The notes under the pieces: generated by a model | Seen by the model: the letters and a program-made list of their open reading frames with translations, nothing else | Databases searched by the model: none | What the model was told of the DNA's origin: nothing | Shown: one piece after another, positions 13,586-18,894 of the stretch | Layout: each line of letters opens with the position of its first letter | How positions within the stretch are numbered: position 1 is the first letter of the stretch | Source of the DNA: Candidatus Nitrosopelagicus sp. | GTDB lineage: Archaea; Thermoproteota; Nitrososphaeria; Nitrososphaerales; Nitrosopumilaceae | Direction: 5' to 3' | Length of the DNA: 18,894 nt | Assembly (NCBI GenBank): GCA_018691945.1 | Contig: JABHJJ010000102.1 | Span: 1-18,894, forward strand | Position numbers and translations under genes: made by a program

Positions 13586-14299
13586 ATGAAAGATGTTACA
13601 TTAATTGATCCAGTCACAGAATTGAAAAAGTTATTTGATGCAAAGAAATTTGATGCCGCAATAGAATTTTGTCAGAAATTACTGGAAAAAAACCCAAATG
13701 ACCCTATTGCACTGCAGAATCTTAGTACAGCATATTACATTGTAGGGGCATATAATGACACCATCAAATGCTGTGAAAAAATTTTAGAAAGAGATAGGGA
13801 TGATGAACATGCTATAAAGAATAAAATGCGAGCATTAGAGAAACTTGAATTACATGATGAAGTTTTACGCTGTTGTGATATACTTTTATCAAAAAATAAC
13901 AAAGATGTAGATGCTCTTGTCACAAAAGGCATTGCACTAAACAAGACTGGAAAACATGAAGATGCATTGACATTATATGATTTAGCCTTAGAATTGGATA
14001 AAACAAATGTAGATGGATTAATGAACATGGCAGTGACTTTGAATTATTTAGGAAGATATCAAGAGGCAATTCCATATTATGATATAGTTCAACAGATAAT
14101 GCCAGAGTTTTCTAGGGCAGCAGTAGAAAAATCAGAAGCATTCAAGGCACTCGGAAGAGAAGATGATGCATTTCTAGCTGCGCAAGGAGTTCGATTGAAG
14201 GATGCAGAATTACTAAAACAAAATGCAAAAGAAAACAAATATTCCGTACAGCATGCTTTTCTTTTAAAAAGATATGAGAATTCCGGAGAGAAGAATTAA
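13586..14299 (+). CDS. TPR-repeat protein
   Basis: The 237-residue protein is built almost wholly of tetratricopeptide repeats, about five, at residues 10-38, 41-72, 75-106, 107-140 and 141-174, with a weaker one at 175-205. Typical cores are GAYNDTIKCCEKILERDRDD, GKHEDALTLYDLALELDKT and GRYQEAIPYYDIVQQIMPE. There is no signal peptide or membrane helix, so it is a cytosolic scaffold or chaperone-like adaptor; its partner is unknown. Cysteine pairs in repeats 2 and 3 (KCCEK, RCCDI) are a small oddity. It diverges from the SIMPL gene across a shared TATA element, and its stop is separated from the stop of the convergent argS by a single base. Confidence 0.88.
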   Translation: MKDVTLIDPVTELKKLFDAKKFDAAIEFCQKLLEKNPNDPIALQNLSTAYYIVGAYNDTIKCCEKILERDRDDEHAIKNKMRALEKLELHDEVLRCCDILLSKNNKDVDALVTKGIALNKTGKHEDALTLYDLALELDKTNVDGLMNMAVTLNYLGRYQEAIPYYDIVQQIMPEFSRAAVEKSEAFKALGREDDAFLAAQGVRLKDAELLKQNAKENKYSVQHAFLLKRYENSGEKN

Positions 14300-14300
14300 A

Positions 14301-16184
14301 TCACATTCTTTCAGGTGCATCAATTCCAAGTAAGCCTAAAGCTGATTTCAAGGTTTTTTGAAACGATATAACAAGACAAAGTCTTGCATTGAGTAATTCA
14401 GGGGTTTCAGAAGCTAGAACCTTAACATGTTCATAAAAAGATGAGAAAGCGACAGATAAATCATAAGAATATCTTGCAATGACTTTTGGAGATAAATTCT
14501 TAACCGAATCATTTACTTGAACATCAAACATTGCAATTTTTTTGATTAGATTTTTTTCAAAATTAGAAGATAGTAATTCAGATCCAGAATCAAAATTAGG
14601 TTTGGTTTGAGTTTTTTCAAGTATTCGTGCAGCACGAGCATAGGAATATTGGATATAACTACATGTGTCACCTTCCAAGCGGAGCGAGGTTTTTAGATCA
14701 AATGTTATGATTTTATCCAAATCAGGTTTTATCATTTCATATCGAATTGTTCCAACTGCAACAGTTTTAGCAATTTGATCAATCTCAGAATCAGATAAAT
14801 CCTCATTTCGACTTTTCGATTCATTATAGACACGTTTTGTGAGAGTTTCTAGGACAGTGTCAGCATTAACATACAGTCCCTTTCGTCCAGACATCTGTGT
14901 AGAATCTCCATCTGTAGTCAGACCTAGAGACTTGACAGTGTCAGCACTTAGAGTAACAGATTCGTAGCCAAGATGGGTGTAAGCACCATCTTCTTTGAAT
15001 TTTGCCATCAACCCCGATACGATTTTTTGTAATCGGATTTGTCTATTATCTATCACAGTGATAACTTTGTTACCAAAGAAATCTTGTTTGTCAATATCAT
15101 TATCTACTACATCCAATGTTGTTTCGTAAAGAGTTTGAGAGTTTTTCTGTGTAGTAAAAACTTTGTAGGAGAATGGATCATCAACCAATCTGAGTTTCCA
15201 TGCTGCATAGGGAATATCTTTTGCAATGTATGTTGCAACCCCATTACTTCGTACAAGAATTTTGTCATCTTCGCCTTCCGCAGGAATTACCCAACAGCCA
15301 GCATTATCACCTGAGTCTTCATACTTAATTTGATTATCAGATTTTAGCTTCTCAAATATTTTTTCCCATAATTTGGAGTGAATAATTTGAGATTCAAAGT
15401 TAAGACAATCATAAAAGACACCTAAATTCCACACGGTCTTTAATTGTTCATCAAGCACTCGTCGAGTAATCATCTGAGCCATTTTTGAAATATCGCTTGA
15501 ACTATCTTCAATTTGTTTTAGGATTTCATGACGTTTTTCCTCTAATTGTTTATCAGTTTCATATTTTTCAGTAGTTTTTACATAAACAGTGTCACCACAA
15601 TAATGATCAAATTTCTCATTGTTAGGAGGATCTTGTGAGAATCCAGAGTATTTGAACCCGACGATAATATCAGCAATTTGAAGACCAGAATCATCTACAT
15701 AATTGAGTACTTTTACATCAAAATTACATTTCTTGAGAATTTTAGAAATTACATCTCCTAAGATTACATTTCTAATATGACCAACATGCAAAGCTTTGTT
15801 TGGATTTACAGAAGTATGTTCTACAACAATTTTTTCGTTATTTCCTAAATCAAGTGACCCATAATTTTCCTTAATTGATGAAGACATTACAATGTTGTTG
15901 AACTTTGTATAATCAATCTCAAAGTTGAGATATCCACTTGGATGTGGTTTTACATTTTTGATTTGAGGAAGGTCATTAAATTCATACAGTTTCGATAGTT
16001 CAATTGAAATTTCCTGAGGGCTTTTTTTGAGTTGTTTTGAGAGTAAAAAAGACACATTACACGTAATATCCCCAAATCCAGGCTTTGCAGATTCAACTGA
16101 GAAATTAATTGGAGTGTAATTTTGAGATTCCAATATGCTAGTAGTTTTACTTCGTATGTTTTCAAGTAAGTCGAGAAAGACCAT
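14301..16184 (-). CDS. argS: Arginyl-tRNA synthetase
   Basis: This 627-residue class I synthetase joins arginine to tRNA-Arg in the cytosol. The N-terminal tRNA-binding (Add-1) domain covers about 1-110. The ATP motif HVGH (133-136, in NPNKALHVGHIRN) is the HIGH signature preceded by the family-typical NPxxxLHVGH. The catalytic core continues with NYVDDSGLQ (161-169), and MSGRKG (431-436) stands for KMSKS, as in many archaeal and bacterial ArgRS. The C-terminal anticodon domain (about 500-627) contains YIQYSYARA and ends in LLGIDAPERM, the usual end of the enzyme. Length is normal for the family. The ATG lies four bases after the stop of the HAD phosphatase gene, so the two form an operon. 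Confidence 0.97.
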   Translation of the reverse strand: MVFLDLLENIRSKTTSILESQNYTPINFSVESAKPGFGDITCNVSFLLSKQLKKSPQEISIELSKLYEFNDLPQIKNVKPHPSGYLNFEIDYTKFNNIVMSSSIKENYGSLDLGNNEKIVVEHTSVNPNKALHVGHIRNVILGDVISKILKKCNFDVKVLNYVDDSGLQIADIIVGFKYSGFSQDPPNNEKFDHYCGDTVYVKTTEKYETDKQLEEKRHEILKQIEDSSSDISKMAQMITRRVLDEQLKTVWNLGVFYDCLNFESQIIHSKLWEKIFEKLKSDNQIKYEDSGDNAGCWVIPAEGEDDKILVRSNGVATYIAKDIPYAAWKLRLVDDPFSYKVFTTQKNSQTLYETTLDVVDNDIDKQDFFGNKVITVIDNRQIRLQKIVSGLMAKFKEDGAYTHLGYESVTLSADTVKSLGLTTDGDSTQMSGRKGLYVNADTVLETLTKRVYNESKSRNEDLSDSEIDQIAKTVAVGTIRYEMIKPDLDKIITFDLKTSLRLEGDTCSYIQYSYARAARILEKTQTKPNFDSGSELLSSNFEKNLIKKIAMFDVQVNDSVKNLSPKVIARYSYDLSVAFSSFYEHVKVLASETPELLNARLCLVISFQKTLKSALGLLGIDAPERM

Positions 16185-16188
16185 ATGA

Positions 16189-16881
16189 TTAGAATTCAGA
16201 TGATATCATATCTAAGCCTTCCAATACACCTTCGCCAGAATTTTTTGTAGTTATAATTTTGGCTATCTCCTTAAGTTCAGGAATGGAGTTATTTACTGCA
16301 ATATTATTTTTGGCAATTCTAAATAATGGTACGTCAGTCTCGCTATCGCCTAATGCAATTGTATCTTCAAGATCTGCATTAAGCATTTCAAGTGCCTTCA
16401 TTAAACCCGAGCCTTTGTCAACCCCGTGAGAATTGATATGATATGCATAACCGCTGTCAAACAAACCTACGTTGAATCCCTTTTCATCTAATAATTGTTG
16501 AGCATTTTTGAGATCAAAGGTCCTATCTAAAACAACTTCAGTTAGTCTAGGAAATACAGGTTTTTCTTTGATGTTTCCGTCAAGTGTTGTTTTTAGATAT
16601 GAAAAAGCATCTTGACATTCCTTCTTTTTCCCAATCAGTTCATGTGTCATTATTTCCCCATGAGTGATACAGCCCCCATTTTCTCCTACACCGAGTAATG
16701 TCAAGCCTCCAAATATTGAAAGAAGGTAGGCTTCTACCGAGGAGCGGCCTGTAACAAAAATTACATGATGCCCATCATTTTTTAAATTTCGTAATTTTTC
16801 TAGAGCCATTAGATGGATTTTTCCAAATCCATTTAATGTAATTGTTCCATCAATATCTACTGCAAGAACTTTTTTCTTCAA
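16189..16881 (-). CDS. Phosphoglycolate phosphatase, archaeal HAD type
   Basis: The 230-residue protein is a Cof-type HAD phosphatase. Motif I is DIDGT (D9 nucleophile, D11), motif II is VTGR (T44), motif III lysine is K156 in HGVDKGSGL, and motif IV is GDSETD (178-183). Its length and the GENGGCI segment fit the archaeal phosphoglycolate phosphatase family typified by TA0175, which hydrolyses 2-phosphoglycolate to glycolate. Related Cof enzymes act on other sugar phosphates, so the substrate is provisional. The start is TTG 16879-16881, as no ATG or GTG precedes motif I. A TATA box is centred only 15 bases before it, closer than usual. It heads the operon with argS. Confidence 0.88.
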   Translation of the reverse strand: MKKKVLAVDIDGTITLNGFGKIHLMALEKLRNLKNDGHHVIFVTGRSSVEAYLLSIFGGLTLLGVGENGGCITHGEIMTHELIGKKKECQDAFSYLKTTLDGNIKEKPVFPRLTEVVLDRTFDLKNAQQLLDEKGFNVGLFDSGYAYHINSHGVDKGSGLMKALEMLNADLEDTIALGDSETDVPLFRIAKNNIAVNNSIPELKEIAKIITTKNSGEGVLEGLDMISSEF

Positions 16882-16890
16882 TAGTTTTTT

Positions 16891-16900
16891 ATTTTATATA
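16891..16900 (-). promoter_or_regulatory. TATA box before the HAD phosphatase gene
   Basis: TATATAAAAT on the minus strand is a strong match to the archaeal consensus but lies only 15 bases from the TTG start at 16881. Read on the plus strand (ATTTTATATA) it could also drive the divergent DRG gene with a leader of about 45 bases. Confidence 0.45.
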
Positions 16901-16942
16901 CCATTAATGAGTAAAGCGTTAGAAACCTTTGATATTGAGTTA

Positions 16943-16967
16943 ATTTGTAATTAAATTGATTACAAAT
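16943..16967. promoter_or_regulatory. Inverted repeat overlapping the DRG start codon
   Basis: ATTTGTAAT (16943-16951) and ATTACAAAT (16959-16967) are perfect nine-base inverted arms around seven bases. The right arm includes the A and T of the ATG at 16966. It may be a DNA operator or an RNA hairpin hiding the start codon. Confidence 0.55.
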
Positions 16968-18069
16968 GGGAATTCCAGAGAAGATCAAAGCAATTCAAGA
17001 TGAGATACATAGAACACAGATTAACAAAGCCACAGAACATCATGTTGGATTACTAAAAGCAAAAATTGCTAAACTAAAAAGAGAACAAGAAACTGAACAG
17101 GTTAAAAAGAGCTCTAAAAAACAAGATGGATTCGATGTAAAAAGGACAGGAGATGCTACAGTAGTTTTTATTGGATTACCTAGTGTAGGAAAATCTACAT
17201 TGCTGAATAGATTAACAGGGTCAAAGTCAGCTATAGGTGCCTATCAATTTACTACATTAACAGTAGTGCCAGGAGTAATGAATTACAGAGGTGCAAGAAT
17301 ACAAGTTTTAGATTTACCAGGAATCATCAAAGGGGCATCAACTGGAAAAGGATTAGGAAGAAGAATCCTTTCAGTTGCAAGAAGTGCAGATATTGTATTA
17401 TTAGTATTAGATGTCTTTCAACCATATCACGAAGATGTTTTGATCAATGAATTAGGAAACATTGGAATCAGACTAAATCAAACGCCTCCAAATATTGTGA
17501 TTGAAAAATCAACTACAGGCGGAATTGCAGTTGCTCAACAAACCAAACTAAAGAAAATGTCAGAGAAATTACTAAAAGAGATTCTTAACGTGTATGGATA
17601 CACAAGTGCACGAGTTGTTATAAAAGAAGACATTGATTCAGAACAACTTATTGATTTTATAAATGGAAATAAGACATATGCAAAAGGAATTACTATTTTA
17701 AATAAAATCGATCTAGTTGACGATAAATTTGTAAAAAATGTATCAAAAAAGCTAAAAACTGATTTTATACCAACATCAGCAGATTCAAATAAAAATATCA
17801 ATCAATTGAAAGAAAGAATTTACAACGAATTGAAATTCATTCGTGTGTACCTTAGACCAAAAGGTGGTGAGACCGATTTTAAAGAACCATTAATTATTAG
17901 AAAAGGAAATACGGTTGGAGATGTTTGCAACAAGTTACATAGAAATATGAAAAAAGACTTCAGATTTGGATTAGTTTGGGGCAAAAGTGTAAAGTTTGGA
18001 GGACAAAGAGTTGGCCTAAATCATATTTTAATTGATGAAGATGTACTAACAGTAATTAAGAAAAGATGA
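16966..18069 (+). CDS. DRG-family GTPase (Obg-related) with TGS domain
   Basis: This 367-residue protein is an archaeal developmentally-regulated-GTP-binding protein. Residues 1-50 are a helical, charged N-terminus (KAKIAKLKRE). The G domain has G1 GLPSVGKST (70-78), a G2 threonine in FTTLTVVPG (95-103), G3 DLPG (116-119), G4 NKID (246-249) and G5 TSA (270-272); an insertion with helix-turn-helix-like character (about 165-235) lies between G3 and G4, as in eukaryotic DRG1/DRG2. A TGS domain (about 290-365) ends the protein. Family members bind ribosomes and affect translation and growth. ATG 16966 sits inside a perfect inverted repeat. The stop overlaps the ATG of the DNA glycosylase gene (ATGA), so the two are coupled. 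Confidence 0.95.
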   Translation: MGIPEKIKAIQDEIHRTQINKATEHHVGLLKAKIAKLKREQETEQVKKSSKKQDGFDVKRTGDATVVFIGLPSVGKSTLLNRLTGSKSAIGAYQFTTLTVVPGVMNYRGARIQVLDLPGIIKGASTGKGLGRRILSVARSADIVLLVLDVFQPYHEDVLINELGNIGIRLNQTPPNIVIEKSTTGGIAVAQQTKLKKMSEKLLKEILNVYGYTSARVVIKEDIDSEQLIDFINGNKTYAKGITILNKIDLVDDKFVKNVSKKLKTDFIPTSADSNKNINQLKERIYNELKFIRVYLRPKGGETDFKEPLIIRKGNTVGDVCNKLHRNMKKDFRFGLVWGKSVKFGGQRVGLNHILIDEDVLTVIKKR

Positions 18070-18632
18070 TTCTGAAAAAAGAATTTTATGAACGAGAAAC
18101 TGTAACCGTAGCAAAACAGCTTATTGGAAAAACACTCACAAGAAAAATTCAAGGTACAAAAATGACAGGAATAATTATTGAAACCGAAGCATATAGAGGT
18201 AAAAATGATCTTGCCAGCCATGCAGCAACAAATGTGACAAAAAGAAATAGAATCATGTTTGGTCCAGTTGGAATGTCTTATGTCTATTTTACATATGGAA
18301 TGTACTTCATGCTTAATGTGGTAGCAAAAAGTAAAAAACAAAATGCAGGTGCAGTTTTGATTAGAGGGATTTATCCACAAGATGGAATCAAGATTATGAT
18401 TAAGAATAGAGGAATCAAAGACGTGAATAAAATCTCAAATGGACCAGGAAAGTTAACAATGGCAATGAACATTTCAATGAAAGAGAATAATATTGATTTA
18501 ACAAAAAAATTATCAGTTTACATAAGTGATGGAATCATACCAAAAAAAATTAACAGATTGCCACGAATCGGAATTTCAAAAGCAATAGATAAAAAATGGA
18601 ATTTCAGTATTAATCCAAAAGATTACTTTTGA
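18066..18632 (+). CDS. 3-methyladenine DNA glycosylase, AAG/MPG family
   Basis: The 188-residue protein is a base-excision repair enzyme of the alkyladenine glycosylase fold, which removes alkylated or deaminated purines from DNA. Family motifs are IIETEAYRG (E41 is the likely catalytic residue and Y43 the inserting-side tyrosine by analogy with human AAG E125 and Y127), LASHAATNVTKRNRIMFG (H52) and MSYVYFTYGMYFMLNVV (70-86), followed by NGPGKLTMAMNI. The length is close to bacterial and archaeal members and shorter than human AAG. Its ATG overlaps the end of the DRG gene by four bases, so it is probably translated by coupling. Its last ten bases overlap the 3' end of a gene on the opposite strand. 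Confidence 0.95.
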   Translation: MILKKEFYERETVTVAKQLIGKTLTRKIQGTKMTGIIIETEAYRGKNDLASHAATNVTKRNRIMFGPVGMSYVYFTYGMYFMLNVVAKSKKQNAGAVLIRGIYPQDGIKIMIKNRGIKDVNKISNGPGKLTMAMNISMKENNIDLTKKLSVYISDGIIPKKINRLPRIGISKAIDKKWNFSINPKDYF

Positions 18633-18894
18633 TCTTTATCGTCATCTTCTAAAGTCCAAGGAAGAAAATGTCCAAGTATACGACTCCAATCCATCCTTAA
18701 CATTAGTACAACTACAGTAGTCATTACAACACCAAATACAACAATTCCAATAATTATTGGAGTAGGATCATCCAAGTCTTCAGGCTCGTTAATTCCGAAC
18801 ATTTCAAAGATAGGGTCAACTACAGGACCGCTCAGATAATGTGCCAGTATGACAATTGCATAACATAATACAATTTTTCCGGTTAGGGTAGCAA
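18623..18894 (-). CDS. Partial membrane protein, 5' end beyond the window
   Basis: On the minus strand an open frame enters from the right edge and runs 89 codons to a TAA at 18623-18625. The visible part has a helix (about residues 4-21, KIVLCYAIVILAHYL), an acidic outside-type loop (INEPEDLDDPTP), a second helix (about 45-66, IIIGIVVFGVVMTTVVVLML) and a charged tail, RMDWSRILGHFLPW then LEDDDKDQK. The WSRIL segment and acidic end suggest a cytoplasmic tail. I do not recognise the family, and its start is outside the window. It overlaps the end of the glycosylase gene by ten bases tail to tail. The clean membrane pattern and absence of a rival gene support it as real. Confidence 0.72.
   Translation of the reverse strand, partial: ATLTGKIVLCYAIVILAHYLSGPVVDPIFEMFGINEPEDLDDPTPIIIGIVVFGVVMTTVVVLMLRMDWSRILGHFLPWTLEDDDKDQK

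Noticed and set aside
18021..18380. Minus-strand open frame of 119 codons, Cys- and His-rich
   Set aside because: It is opposite the glycosylase gene with its conserved motifs; the apparent Cys/His content comes from the reverse complement of that AT-rich gene.

Overview
The window looks like a piece of an ammonia-oxidising archaeal (Thaumarchaeota/Nitrososphaerota, Nitrosopumilus-like) chromosome. Reasons: AT-rich DNA, dense gene packing, TATA boxes about 24-28 bp before many start codons (leaderless transcription), an archaeal DRG GTPase, an archaeal-type phosphoglycolate phosphatase, an M1 peptidase of the tricorn-factor type, a JAMM peptidase, and a cupredoxin ending in a PEFG-type C-terminal sorting signal. 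I read 22 protein genes, one cut by the right edge. I see no tRNA, rRNA, CRISPR array, insertion sequence or prophage; this is a core or near-core region, not an obvious island.

Left part (1-5440). A small four-helix membrane protein is followed by a B12-binding protein that carries the Trp-x9-Glu-His and Glu-x-His-xx-Gly signatures of CarH-type cobalamin photoreceptors but lacks their usual helix-turn-helix. On the other strand lie an HD-phosphohydrolase/GNAT-like fusion and a two-TPR protein. Next come two coupled DppB/DppC-type ABC permease subunits with unusually large outside loops and no ATPase or binding protein beside them.

Middle (5440-12600, mostly minus strand). A small zinc-ribbon membrane protein is paired with an unknown 111-residue protein. 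A coiled-coil protein is coupled by ATGA to a JAMM metallopeptidase. A SRPBCC-fold protein diverges from the coiled-coil gene across one symmetric TATA element. Then follow the PEFG-CTERM cupredoxin, a membrane-anchored unknown protein, a large M1 aminopeptidase, and a DUF3892-like protein.

Right part (12601-18894). A membrane-anchored SIMPL-domain protein and a cytosolic TPR protein diverge from a shared TATA box. Arginyl-tRNA synthetase follows a HAD phosphatase in one operon. A DRG GTPase is coupled to a 3-methyladenine DNA glycosylase, and the window ends in a partial membrane protein.

The best leads are the CarH-like sensor without a standard DNA-binding domain, two inverted repeats with TTGTA/TACAA half-sites placed on start codons, the symmetric bidirectional promoter at 7886-7899, and the JAMM/coiled-coil pair. 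Nothing here is an obvious new defence or mobile system.
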